Source: Streptomyces aureus
GTDB lineage: Bacteria; Actinomycetota; Actinomycetes; Streptomycetales; Streptomycetaceae
Reading direction: 5' to 3'
Assembly (NCBI RefSeq): GCF_000725495.1
Contig: NZ_JNZD01000037.1
Coordinates: forward strand, 1 to 49,131
Length of the DNA: 49,131 nt
This document shows positions 1 through 8,044 of the stretch, piece by piece. How positions within the stretch are numbered: position 1 is the first letter of the stretch; every line of letters begins with the position of its first letter. The translations under genes were made by a program, and so were the position numbers. The notes below the pieces were generated by a model. The model had not been told where the DNA came from. It saw only the letters and a list, made by a program, of their open reading frames with translations, and made no database searches.

Positions 1-45
1 CCGGCCCCAGACCTGCGTACTGGGCGTACTCGGGTCTGGGGCCGG
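1..45. terminator. Strong hairpin at the window edge
   Basis: A 13-bp perfect inverted repeat (arms 1-13 and 33-45, CCGGCCCCAGACC and its complement) encloses a 19-nt loop. It has the form of a Streptomyces factor-independent terminator. The gene it serves lies outside the window on the left, so its direction is not known; it also insulates the next gene. Confidence 0.65.
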
Positions 46-218
46 TGCGGCGAGTGGGGGTACCCCCTGCTCGAAGAGCTTGGGGGAGCGTGCATGGCGT
101 CGCCGGGCAGACGGGAATTGTCAGACAGGCCCTAGGGCGTGCCGGGCGTCGCCGGGCGGGCGGGACCTCGCGGACGCGCCCGGGGATTCCGGACCCTCGG
201 ACGCGTCGGCGGACGGCG

Positions 219-241
219 TTGTCAGACCCCCCTGCGAGACT
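219..241 (+). promoter_or_regulatory. Putative RecA-NDp/PafBC-type DNA-damage promoter
   Basis: TTGTCAGAC at 219-227 is followed after 8 nt by GAGACT at 236-241, and the ATG of the polymerase-like gene lies 7 nt further on, at 249. This resembles the actinobacterial LexA-independent damage promoter (TTGTCAGTG, 8 nt, TAGNNT). The -10 match is poor (A at position 2 and T at position 6 only). No Shine-Dalgarno sequence precedes the ATG, so a leaderless message starting at or next to the ATG is possible. A second TTGTCAGAC occurs at 118-126, with TAGGGC after 6 nt. Confidence 0.4.
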
Positions 242-248
242 CGGAATC

Positions 249-1940
249 ATGACCGAGCGCTGGGCAGTCGCTCCGGCCGAGGACGGTGGCGTCGAGCTCG
301 CCGCCCTCGGCCCGGACGGGCTGCCCGTGGGAGAGGTCCGCCGGGAGGCGGACCTCGCGGAGGCCGTACGGGCCCGGCCGGACGTGAGCCGGTGGGTGTG
401 GCGGTCGACCTCCGACGTCTATCCGCGTCTGCTCGCCACGGGGGTGCGAGTGGAGCGGTGCTACGACATCGAGGCCGCGGAGTCCCTGCTGCTCGGACAC
501 GAGGGGCGGCTCGGCGAGCCCCGGTCGGCGGCCGCCGCGCTGGCGAGACTGCGCGGCGGCCCCGTGCCGGCCGACCCGCCCCAGCGTTCCGCCGAGCCCG
601 GTTCGCAGTCCTCCCTCTTCGAACCCCGCCCGGTGCACGTGCCGCTGACCGATCTCCTCGCGGTCTACGCCGACCAGCAGCGCCGCCACGAGACCACCGC
701 GCACCCGGAACGGATGCGGCTGCTCACGGCCGCCGAGTCCGCGGGAATGCTGGTCGCCGCCGAGATGAACCGGTCGGGGCTGCCCTGGAGCGCCGACGTC
801 CACCGGGACGTCCTGCACGAACTGCTCGGCGACCGGTACACCGGGGGAGGCGAGCCCCGGCGCCTGGCCGAGCTCACCGAGGAGGTGTCCGCCGCCTTCG
901 GCAGAAGGGTCAGACCCGACCTGCCCGCCGACGTCGTCAAGGCGTTCGCGCAGGCCGGGATCAAGGTCAGATCCACCCGGCGGTGGGAGATCGAGTCGAT
1001 CGGCCATCCGGCCGTGAAACCGCTGCTCGAGTACAAGAAGCTGTACCGCATCTGGGTCGCCCACGGCTGGTCCTGGCTCCAGGACTGGGTGCGCGACGGG
1101 CGGTTCCGGCCCGAGTACCTGCCGGGCGGAACCGTCACCGGACGCTGGGTCACGAACGGCGGCGGCGCGCTCCAGATCCCCAAGGTGATCCGCCGTGCCG
1201 TCGTCGCCGACCCGGGCTGGCGGCTGGTCGTCGCCGACGCCGACCAGATGGAACCGCGCGTCCTCGCGGCCATCTCCCGCGACCCCGGCCTCATGGAGGT
1301 CGCGGGCCGGGAGAGCGACCTCTACCAGTCGGTGTCGGACCGGGCGTTCTCCGGCGACCGGGACCAGGCGAAGATCGCGGTGCTCGGCGCGGTCTACGGC
1401 CAGACGTCGGGCGACGGGCTGAAGAACCTCGCCCTGCTCCGCCGCCGCTTCCCCAAGGCCGTCGCCTACGTCGACGACGCGGCCAGGGCGGGCGAGGAGG
1501 GCCGGCTCGTGCGGACCTGGCTGGGCCGGACCAGCCCTCCCGCGGCCGGGGCGGGCGACGGCGCCGGGGAGGAGGCGGGCATCCCGCAGGACGATCCCGC
1601 CGAGACCGCCGTCGACCAGGGCTGGGTCCCGGGGTACGCGTCCTCCGACTCCCGCGCCCGCGGACGGTTCGCGCGCAACTTCGTCGTCCAGGGCAGCGCC
1701 GCCGACTGGGCCCTGCTGATGCTGGCGGGCCTGCGCCGCGCCTGCTCCCCCCTCGCCGCCGAGCTGGTCTTCTTCCAGCACGACGAGGTGATCGTGCACT
1801 GCCCCGCCGAGGAGGCCGACACCGTCGTGGCCGCCATCCGCGACGCGGCCGAACTGGCGGGCCGGCTCACCTTCGGACGGACCCCGGTGCGCTTTCCGTT
1901 CACCACGGCGGTCGTCCAGTGCTACGCGGACGCGAAGTGA
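249..1940 (+). CDS. Family A DNA polymerase-like protein (bifunctional 3'-5' exonuclease/DNA polymerase family)
   Basis: 563-aa relative of the Klenow part of DNA polymerase I. The polymerase palm is clear: motif A VVADADQMEPR (about residues 327-337, replacing the usual DYSQIELR), motif B RDQAKIAVLGAVYGQT (about 370-385) with its Lys and Tyr-Gly, and motif C QHDEVIVH (about 509). The N-terminal 180 residues lie where a 3'-5' exonuclease would be, but the DxE-type metal ligands are not obvious, so proofreading activity is doubtful. The 5'-3' nuclease domain is absent. Actinomycetes carry this gene in addition to full-length polA; a role in repair or translesion synthesis is inferred, and the damage-type promoter motif supports it. 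The ATG at 249 is chosen because the family begins at about MTERW; longer upstream readings are low-complexity. Confidence 0.85.
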   Translation: MTERWAVAPAEDGGVELAALGPDGLPVGEVRREADLAEAVRARPDVSRWVWRSTSDVYPRLLATGVRVERCYDIEAAESLLLGHEGRLGEPRSAAAALARLRGGPVPADPPQRSAEPGSQSSLFEPRPVHVPLTDLLAVYADQQRRHETTAHPERMRLLTAAESAGMLVAAEMNRSGLPWSADVHRDVLHELLGDRYTGGGEPRRLAELTEEVSAAFGRRVRPDLPADVVKAFAQAGIKVRSTRRWEIESIGHPAVKPLLEYKKLYRIWVAHGWSWLQDWVRDGRFRPEYLPGGTVTGRWVTNGGGALQIPKVIRRAVVADPGWRLVVADADQMEPRVLAAISRDPGLMEVAGRESDLYQSVSDRAFSGDRDQAKIAVLGAVYGQTSGDGLKNLALLRRRFPKAVAYVDDAARAGEEGRLVRTWLGRTSPPAAGAGDGAGEEAGIPQDDPAETAVDQGWVPGYASSDSRARGRFARNFVVQGSAADWALLMLAGLRRACSPLAAELVFFQHDEVIVHCPAEEADTVVAAIRDAAELAGRLTFGRTPVRFPFTTAVVQCYADAK

Positions 1941-1983
1941 CCGGTCCGGCAAGCGCGTTGCCCGGGGGGACGCGGACGCCGCG

Positions 1984-2132
1984 GACGGTAGGTGACCTGG
2001 TCCGCCGGGCCGTCAGGCGGTAGGTGACCCGGTCCGTCGGACCGTGGGCCGTCGGACGGTGGGCGACCCGGCGCGTCGGACCGTAGGCCGTCGGATGGCG
2101 GGTGACCCGACCTGTCGGACGGCGGGCTGTCG
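1984..2132. repeat. About 38-39 bp degenerate tandem repeat, four copies
   Basis: Four degenerate copies begin at about 1984, 2017, 2055 and 2094. Each has the form GACGGTRGGYGACCYGG followed by a CCGTCGGACCGTGGGCCGTCG-like half. The array starts about 45 nt after the polymerase-like stop codon and runs straight into the 12-bp array. The copies differ at many positions, so it is an old or diverged array. Confidence 0.75.
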
Positions 2133-2134
2133 GG

Positions 2135-2224
2135 GTGCCGGCCCGGGTGCCGGCGCAGGTGCCGGCCCGGGTGCCGGCCCGGGTGCCGGCGCAGGTGCCG
2201 GCCCGGGTGCCGGCGCAGGTGCCG
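2135..2224. repeat. 12-bp minisatellite, 7.5 copies
   Basis: Seven and a half head-to-tail 12-mers alternate between GTGCCGGCCCGG and GTGCCGGCGCAG (2135, 2147, 2159, 2171, 2183, 2195, 2207, partial at 2219). The copies are nearly exact, which suggests recent slippage expansion. Because 12 is a multiple of three, every frame stays open through it, which produces spurious reading frames here. Confidence 0.9.
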
Positions 2225-2255
2225 ACCGCCCTCGCGGTTCGTCCGGGCGGGCCCG

Positions 2256-5200
2256 TCACCCCGTGGTCCGGCGTGCCAGCAGCTCCCGCAGTTCGCCCGT
2301 CACCGGGCTGTCCGTCCCCGCCAGAGCCTCCAGTGCGGACGCCCACTCCTCGTGGGCCGCCTCCGTGTCGCCGCGTTCCCACAGCAGCAGGCCCCGCTGG
2401 TGACGGGCGAGGCCGCCGGTGTAGCCGTCGGCGCGACGATCGGCGCGGCACCGCAGCAGATCGCACTCCCGCTCGGCCCGCTCCCCCTGGCCGACCCCGC
2501 GCAGCGCCCGCACCAGGCCGAGCCTGGTCTGCGACTCGCCGTGCCAGTCGCCGTGGCCGCCCAGGATGCGCAGGCTCTCCTCGAAGTGCGGCAGCGCGGC
2601 GGCCGGTTCGCCGAGCGTCAGATGGGCGTAGCCGATGTTGCAGTGCGCGGAGTGCCGGATGATCACGTCCTGCATCGCGTCACCGATGGCGAGGCTGCGC
2701 TTGTGGTGGTCGATGGCGGCCCGCGGGTCGGTGTGCTCGTAGAGGTTGCCCAGGTGGCTGTAGGTGATGGCCTCCATGTGCGGGTCGCCCAACTCCCGCG
2801 AGAACGTGAGGCTCTGGAGCAGGGCCTCGCCGGACTCCTCGTGGCGGCCGAGGGATTCGAGGAGCATGCCCCGGTTGTTCAGGGCCCGTCGCTGACAGGA
2901 CCGCACGCCCAGCCGGCTCCAGATCGCGAGCGCGTCGTCGTTCAGGGTGAGCGCCTCGCCCACCCGGCCCGTCATGAAATGCAGGCCCCCGAGGTCGCCG
3001 AGCGCGTACGCCTCGGCCGCCTCGTCGCCGAGCAGCCGCGCCGCGTGCAGCGCGGCCCGCTGGAGCACCTCCAACTCGGCCACCCGGCCGCTGCGTTGGA
3101 CGTACGGATTGAGCATGCGGGCCAGCAGCGGGAAGTACGGCGAGCCGTGCGCGTACCGCTCGGCCAGCGCGACCACGTTGGCCAGCTCCGTGTCGCCCCA
3201 GGCGAAGGCCTCGCGGGCGGAGCAGAACGGAGGGACGGCCGCCACGTCCGCCGCGTGCCCGGCCGGCTGCGAGGCGGTCGGTCTGACGCGGTCCTCCCGG
3301 TCGAGACCGGGTTCGAGGATCGCCTCCAGCGAGCGGGCGGCGACACCGGCGTACCAGCGCAGGGCCCGTTCGGCGACCACCGCGTCATGTCCGGACGGCA
3401 CGGCGGGGCCGTCAACGGCGGGGACGGCCCGACCGGAGGCGCCGGTGCCGCCGAGGACGACCCGATCGTCGATGCCGGTCCCGCCGGTGCCGGTGCCGCC
3501 GATGCCGGTCCCGCCGATGCCGGTCCCGCCGATGCCGGTCCCGCCGGTGCCGGTGCCGCCGGTGCCGGTGCCGCCCGAGGCGGTGCCGCCCGAGGCGGTG
3601 CTCCGGTCCGCGGAGACGGTCCCGGGGGCCGGGGCGTCCGTACCGCCGCCCACGCCCGTCGCCGGCAGGACGCACTCCGCCGCGCCCGCGATCTCCCGGG
3701 CGAAGTCCCGTACGAGGTCGTGCGGCGCGTACCGCCCGTACGCGGTCTCCTCCAGGAGCGCCACGTCGACGAGACGGTCGAGGGCGGCCTCGGCGCGGCG
3801 CTCGTCGGTGCCGGTGAGGCGGGCGACGAGGGCGGCTCCGTAGACGGGCAGGTCGAGCGCGCCGATCCGGCACAGGGCGAGCGCCGCGTCCCGGTCGGCC
3901 TCGCGCTCGGAGGCGCGCAGTGCGTCGTGCGCGACCGCGAGCGACCGGCGCACGCTCAGGTCGTCGTACTCGAGATGGTGCAACCGTCCTTCGGTGGCGG
4001 CCAGTTGACCGGCGAGGACGTCGGGGGTCAGGGCGCGGCGGGCGGCCAGCCGAGCGGCGACGACCCGCAGCGCGAGCGGCAGCCGGCCGGTGAGCTCGAC
4101 CAGGCGGTGCCCGCCGTCGAGACCCTCGCGGCGGCCGGAGACCGCGCGGAGCAGGGCCGCGCTGTCCTCGTCCGACAGCGGCGCGAGCGGGAAGCGGTCG
4201 GCGCCGTCCAGGGCGGTGAGCGGGGAGCGGCTCGTGACGATGACCGCGCAGCCCGCGCCGGCCGGGAGCAGCGGCCGCACCTGGGCGGCGTGCGCCGCGT
4301 CGTCGAGCACCATGAGGATGCGGGTCGGCGCGAGCATCGAGCGGAGCAACGCCGCCGCGGCGTCGGGGTGTTCGGGGATGTGGCGGGGTTCGGCCCCCAG
4401 GTCGCGCAGGAGTGCGGCGAGCGCCTGGCCCGCGGTGAGCGGGGCCATGCCGGGGGTGGCGCCGTGCAGGTTGACGTACAGCTGACCGTCGGTGAAACGT
4501 TCCCGCAGTCCATGGGCGACGTGCAGCGCCAGGGCGCTCTTGCCGACGCCCGCCATCCCGCTGATCACCGCGACACGGGGCATCCCGGTGGCGAAGCCCC
4601 CGGCGGAGGACCGGCCGTGCGCCTCCTCCCATGTCCCGTCGGGCTGACCCGAGTTCGCCGCGTCACCGGGCCGGCCTGCGGGCGCACCGCCGTCCGCGCC
4701 GGCGTCCACGCCGACGGATGCCGGGGAGGATGTCCGGCCGTCGGGGCCGTCACCCGGGTACGCGGCTTCCTCGGGGCGCGGGAGGCGCGCGGGGCGTTCC
4801 GGGTCCAGGAGCCGGCACAGCCGGTCGCGGACGTCCTCGCGTCCGGTGAAGTGGGCCGGGGGCGGCGGAAGTTGGGCGGGGCGGGGCGGGGCGACGGTGT
4901 CCTGTCCGTCGCGGGCGGCGTCGGCCGACGGCTCCGCGGCCCGGTCGTCACCGCCCGGGCCGGCGTTCCCGTCCCGGCCCCGGCCTCCGTCCTGGCCCGA
5001 GTTCCCGTCCTGGCCCCGGCGTCCGTCCTGGCCCGCACTTCCGTCCCGAACTCGGCCCGCGTCCTGGCCCGTACTCCCGGCTCGACCCCGGCCCGCGCCC
5101 CCGTCCTGGCCCGCGCCACCATCGTGACCCACGCCGCCGTCGTGACCCACGCCGCCGAACCCGTCGGCCCCGCCGTCCCGGCCATCGGTCCCGTCCCGAT

Positions 5201-6389
5201 CGACGTTCCCGACCCGGCCGACACCACCGCCCTGGCCACCGACCCCGTCTCGGCCGAGGCCACCGTCACGGCCCACGTCACTGTCCCGGCCCACGCCAAG
5301 GTCCCGGCCGTCGATCACGTCCCGGTCCGAGCTCCAGCCGCCGCTCCCGTCCCGGTCCACGCCGTCGGAGCCGGTTCTGCGCCTGTCGCCGCCCTCGGCA
5401 CCCTCGCCGCCCCGGTCTCCGGCCCCGTCCCGGCCGGCGTTCCTGCGCCGGTCGCCGCCCTTCCTCCGCTCCACTCCCCCACCGGGGATCCAGCCGCCGT
5501 CCCGGCGCCCGCCCCGGCCTCCGGCCTCGGCCCCGAAGGTGCCGCCGCCCATGAGGCGGTCCCCGGCGCTCGCTCCGCCCGGGGCCCCGTCGGCGGCGCC
5601 GATCCCTGTCGAGTCCCGGTCGTTGTCGCGCAGGATCTCCAGGTGGGCCCTGCGCACGGCGGGACCCGGCTCGACGCCGAGTTCGTCGAGCAGCCGGGCC
5701 CGCAGGTCGCGGTGCACGGCGAGGGCCTCGGCCTGGCGTCCGGCGCGGTGGAGGACCAGCATCAGGAGCCGGTGGAACGACTCGCGGAGCGGATGCTCGG
5801 CGGTACGGGCGGCCAGTTCCGGCGCCAGCCGGTCGAGCCGGGAGGCGGTCGGGTCGAGGCACAGCTCCGCCTCGTACCCCCACTCCAGGACGAGCAGCCG
5901 GGCCTCCTCCAGACGCTGGACGAAGGCGTGCCCGCCGATCTCGGACGGCAGGCCGCTCAGCGGGGTGTCGCGCCACAGCGCGAGCGCGGCGGCGGACTCG
6001 CGCAGCGCCCGTTCCCAGTCGCGTTCGGCGTGCGCGTCGCGTGCGACGGTGGCGTGCCGCTCGAAGACGCGGACGTCCAACTCGCCCTCGCCGACCCGCA
6101 GGACGTACCCGGGCGGTACCGCGCGCAGCCGTTCCGGATCGTCGAGGAGGCGGCGCAGCCGGGTCACGTGGTTCTGGAGGGACGCCTGCGCGGAGGCGGG
6201 CGGCGCCCCGCCCCACAGCGCGTCCTTGAGCACGTCGACGGAGACGACCCGGCCCGGTTCGAGGAGCAGCGCGGCCAGCAGGGCACGCATCTTCCGGCTG
6301 CCGATCGAGCCGATCTCGCCGTTGGCGTCGTACAGGACCGGCGGCCCCAGCAGTCCGAACCGCAGCCCGTTCCGCATCACGCCGCCCAT
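2256..6389 (-). CDS. AfsR/SARP-type transcriptional regulator with collagen-like inserts
   Basis: About 1377 aa. Domains in order: winged-helix OmpR-like DNA-binding domain plus BTAD (about residues 1-255, SRKMRALLAALLLEPGR then ELGVEPGPAVRRAH); a Gly/Asp/Arg low-complexity linker (about 270-500) with collagen-like GxDGxx hexads; an NB-ARC ATPase domain (Walker A GMAGVGKS at about 610, Walker B ILMVLDDA); a second linker of GGTGI/GGTGT pentapeptides (about 930-975); C-terminal TPR repeats (about 1050-1377). This is the AfsR architecture: an ATP-switched activator of promoters for secondary metabolism or development; its target is unknown. No biosynthetic cluster is adjacent. The start is uncertain: ATG 6389 has GGAAAGG just upstream, but ATG 6377 and GTG 6422 are also possible. 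Both linkers are far longer than in ordinary AfsR proteins (about 990 aa). Confidence 0.9.
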   Translation of the reverse strand: MGGVMRNGLRFGLLGPPVLYDANGEIGSIGSRKMRALLAALLLEPGRVVSVDVLKDALWGGAPPASAQASLQNHVTRLRRLLDDPERLRAVPPGYVLRVGEGELDVRVFERHATVARDAHAERDWERALRESAAALALWRDTPLSGLPSEIGGHAFVQRLEEARLLVLEWGYEAELCLDPTASRLDRLAPELAARTAEHPLRESFHRLLMLVLHRAGRQAEALAVHRDLRARLLDELGVEPGPAVRRAHLEILRDNDRDSTGIGAADGAPGGASAGDRLMGGGTFGAEAGGRGGRRDGGWIPGGGVERRKGGDRRRNAGRDGAGDRGGEGAEGGDRRRTGSDGVDRDGSGGWSSDRDVIDGRDLGVGRDSDVGRDGGLGRDGVGGQGGGVGRVGNVDRDGTDGRDGGADGFGGVGHDGGVGHDGGAGQDGGAGRGRAGSTGQDAGRVRDGSAGQDGRRGQDGNSGQDGGRGRDGNAGPGGDDRAAEPSADAARDGQDTVAPPRPAQLPPPPAHFTGREDVRDRLCRLLDPERPARLPRPEEAAYPGDGPDGRTSSPASVGVDAGADGGAPAGRPGDAANSGQPDGTWEEAHGRSSAGGFATGMPRVAVISGMAGVGKSALALHVAHGLRERFTDGQLYVNLHGATPGMAPLTAGQALAALLRDLGAEPRHIPEHPDAAAALLRSMLAPTRILMVLDDAAHAAQVRPLLPAGAGCAVIVTSRSPLTALDGADRFPLAPLSDEDSAALLRAVSGRREGLDGGHRLVELTGRLPLALRVVAARLAARRALTPDVLAGQLAATEGRLHHLEYDDLSVRRSLAVAHDALRASEREADRDAALALCRIGALDLPVYGAALVARLTGTDERRAEAALDRLVDVALLEETAYGRYAPHDLVRDFAREIAGAAECVLPATGVGGGTDAPAPGTVSADRSTASGGTASGGTGTGGTGTGGTGIGGTGIGGTGIGGTGTGGTGIDDRVVLGGTGASGRAVPAVDGPAVPSGHDAVVAERALRWYAGVAARSLEAILEPGLDREDRVRPTASQPAGHAADVAAVPPFCSAREAFAWGDTELANVVALAERYAHGSPYFPLLARMLNPYVQRSGRVAELEVLQRAALHAARLLGDEAAEAYALGDLGGLHFMTGRVGEALTLNDDALAIWSRLGVRSCQRRALNNRGMLLESLGRHEESGEALLQSLTFSRELGDPHMEAITYSHLGNLYEHTDPRAAIDHHKRSLAIGDAMQDVIIRHSAHCNIGYAHLTLGEPAAALPHFEESLRILGGHGDWHGESQTRLGLVRALRGVGQGERAERECDLLRCRADRRADGYTGGLARHQRGLLLWERGDTEAAHEEWASALEALAGTDSPVTGELRELLARRTTG
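3471..3600 (-). repeat. 15-bp in-frame tandem repeat in the SARP gene
   Basis: Eight or more 15-bp units (plus-strand GATGCCGGTCCCGCC, GGTGCCGGTGCCGCC or CGAGGCGGTGCCGCC) encode the pentapeptide series GGTGI/GGTGT/GGTAS between the NB-ARC and TPR parts. The GGTGCCGG core is close to that of the 12-bp array just past the 3' end of the same gene. Confidence 0.9.
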
Positions 6390-6982
6390 AGCCTTTCCGC
6401 CCGGCCGCCGGCCGCGCACCACGGCGGTTCTCGTCCTCCCGGGACGGGTTCTCGCCGGTCAAGTGATCGTTCCCGAGGGAACCGTTGGCCTCATGTTAGC
6501 GATCCGTTGGCGTGGCCTGATGTGATCATTCCATCGGATCTGGCCCGACGGTGCGCGCGTACTACGCGTAACTCGGGGGAGTGTCGCCGCCGTGGCCGGA
6601 TCCGGGGACGTCAGAGGCCCCGGTCGTCGAGGTGATCGACCGGGGCCTCCGTCCGTACGGGGGACACGTTTGCGCAACCCGTACGTAATTCACCTACTTC
6701 TCCCCGCCGCCCGCGCGAGGCCCTGGACGGGCCTCCGGACGGGACTTCCGTGGCGAAATCCCGTCGCCGGACGACGCTCACGACCGGCCCTCCGGGTACA
6801 GCCGACCACCGGGCGGTTCCGGGCGATCGGCCGGCGGCCGAGCCGGGTCAGGGCAGCCGCCGGGCGCCCGAACCGGGGCCGGACGACCGCCGAACGGCCG
6901 AGGCCCAGATCACCGGCGGACGCCCGAAGCTCAGATCACCTGCGGACGCCCGAGGCTCGGACGACCGCCGAACGGCCGAAGC
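6390..6982. other. 593-nt gap: SARP promoter side, hairpin and repeats
   Basis: The gap lies between the start of the SARP gene and the stop of the glycosyltransferase gene, both read leftwards. It holds a strong hairpin at 6614-6649 and a 26-bp tandem array from 6886. About 6440-6600 is visibly richer in A and T than its surroundings and should contain the SARP promoter, but I could not pick convincing -35/-10 boxes. The open reading frames in 6650-6885 are Arg/Pro-rich and I do not accept them as genes. Confidence 0.6.
6614..6649 (-). terminator. Terminator-like hairpin between glycosyltransferase and SARP genes
   Basis: Perfect 13-bp stem (6614-6626 GAGGCCCCGGTCG pairing with 6637-6649) and a 10-nt loop. 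It lies about 330 nt past the glycosyltransferase stop and about 225 nt before the SARP start, so it probably ends leftward transcription before the SARP promoter. Confidence 0.6.
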
Positions 6983-7006
6983 TCAGATGACCGGCGGACG
7001 CCCGAG
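6886..7006. repeat. 26-bp tandem repeat, about 4.7 copies, overlapping a gene end
   Basis: Units at 6886, 6912, 6938, 6964 and 6990 (partial) follow the pattern ACCGSCGRACGSCCGARGCTCAGATC with few changes. The last units cover the stop codon (6983-6985) and the final codons of the glycosyltransferase, so the C-terminal residues of that protein are repeat-encoded. Confidence 0.85.
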
Positions 7007-7897
7007 ACGGGTGAGCCGCCAGACCGTGCGCCACCGCATCGGGCGCCGTTCTCCGCCGGAGCGCCGCAGCCCCTCCGCGAATCCGCCGAACCAGGCCCGC
7101 AGCCCGCCGACCGACCGCGTCCGCAGCAGCGTGAGCACGATCCAGATCCCCAGGTGCACGGGGATCAGCGCGAGCGGCAGCCGGCGGCGGGTGAGCCAGA
7201 CCCGGTTGCGGGCGGTCACGCGGTAGTAGATGGCGTGCCGGGCGGGCGAGGTCTTGGGGTGCTGGAGCAGCAGTTCGGGCTCGTACAGCACGGTCCAGCC
7301 GGCGTCGATGGCCCGCCAGGCGAGGTCGGTCTCCTCGTGCGCGAAGAAGAACTCGGCGGGCCAGTCCCCGGTCTCGGCGAGCATGGGCATGGACAGCGCG
7401 TGGCCGCCCCCGAGGAAGCCGGTGACCGGTCCCCCGCGCATGGGGTCCTTGGCCCCGACCCGGGGCACGTGACGGCGCTGCGTCTCGCCGTTCTCGTCGG
7501 CGATGCGGAAGCCGACGATGCCGAGCCGCGGGCGGGCCGCGTACAGGTCGCGCACCTTGCGCAGCACGTCGCCGTCGACGAGGAGTCCGTCGTCGTCGAG
7601 CTCGACGACCACGTCCACGTCACCGAACTCCCGCAGCCGGCTCAGCCCGACGTTCCGGCCACCGGGGCAGCCGAGGTTGTCGTCCACCTCGATGGTCGTC
7701 ACCTCGCCCGGCAGGCCGAGGCGTTCGGCGAACTCGGGCAGCGGGCAGCCGTTGCCGATGATCACGATCCGGGCCGGCACCACGTCCTGCTTGGCCACGG
7801 AGGTGAGCAGAGCGTCGACCTCGGCGGGCCGGTTGCCCATGGTCACCACGGCAACGGCGATCCGCGGCCCCTCCTCCGCCTGTGACACGACACCCAC
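6983..7897 (-). CDS. Family 2 glycosyltransferase
   Basis: 304 aa with a GT-A fold: nucleotide-binding start IAVAVVTMGNRPAEVDALL (about residues 13-31), GGRNVGLSR (about 79) and the DxD-type metal site VELDDDGLLV (about 96). It ends with a hydrophobic segment (about 245-262) and a basic tail, so it is probably membrane-associated and inward-facing. It would transfer a sugar from a nucleotide donor to a cell-envelope glycan or lipid; the acceptor cannot be told. GTG 7897 has a GGGATGG stretch directly upstream, but a GTG at 7888 is equally possible. It follows the DUF3052 gene on the same strand after 147 nt, so separate transcription is likely. The stop lies inside a 26-bp tandem repeat. Confidence 0.88.
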   Translation of the reverse strand: MGVVSQAEEGPRIAVAVVTMGNRPAEVDALLTSVAKQDVVPARIVIIGNGCPLPEFAERLGLPGEVTTIEVDDNLGCPGGRNVGLSRLREFGDVDVVVELDDDGLLVDGDVLRKVRDLYAARPRLGIVGFRIADENGETQRRHVPRVGAKDPMRGGPVTGFLGGGHALSMPMLAETGDWPAEFFFAHEETDLAWRAIDAGWTVLYEPELLLQHPKTSPARHAIYYRVTARNRVWLTRRRLPLALIPVHLGIWIVLTLLRTRSVGGLRAWFGGFAEGLRRSGGERRPMRWRTVWRLTRLGRPPVI

Positions 7898-8044
7898 CCC
7901 ATCCCGGCCGACAACTGTGCCGCGATGCTAGTCGTTCACCGGGACGACCCCTCACGTACGCCCTCGGGTACGCCCATATGTCAGTCGTACGAACGTACTG
8001 GTCTGCGCCCATACGTCCGCCGTGCCCCCGTCCCGTGCCCGGGC

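Larger units (their letters stand above)
1941..2255. other. 315-nt gap filled with tandem repeats
   Basis: The gap lies between the stop of the polymerase-like gene and the stop of the leftward regulator gene. I see no gene in it. It consists almost entirely of two tandem-repeat arrays, listed separately. Confidence 0.8.

Noticed and set aside
2135..2224. CRISPR-like appearance of the short repeats (also 6886-7006 and 18684-18775)
   Set aside because: The units follow each other without spacers, so they are tandem minisatellites. There are no cas genes in the window.
2352..6635. 1427-aa open frame on the plus strand opposite the AfsR-like gene
   Set aside because: It is the antisense shadow of a very GC-rich coding sequence: Arg/Val/Gln/Pro-rich, without domains. 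The minus-strand frame has clear BTAD, NB-ARC and TPR parts.
6459..6677. 72-aa frame on the minus strand between SARP and glycosyltransferase genes
   Set aside because: It runs through the terminator hairpin at 6614-6649, has no ribosome-binding site and no recognisable sequence.
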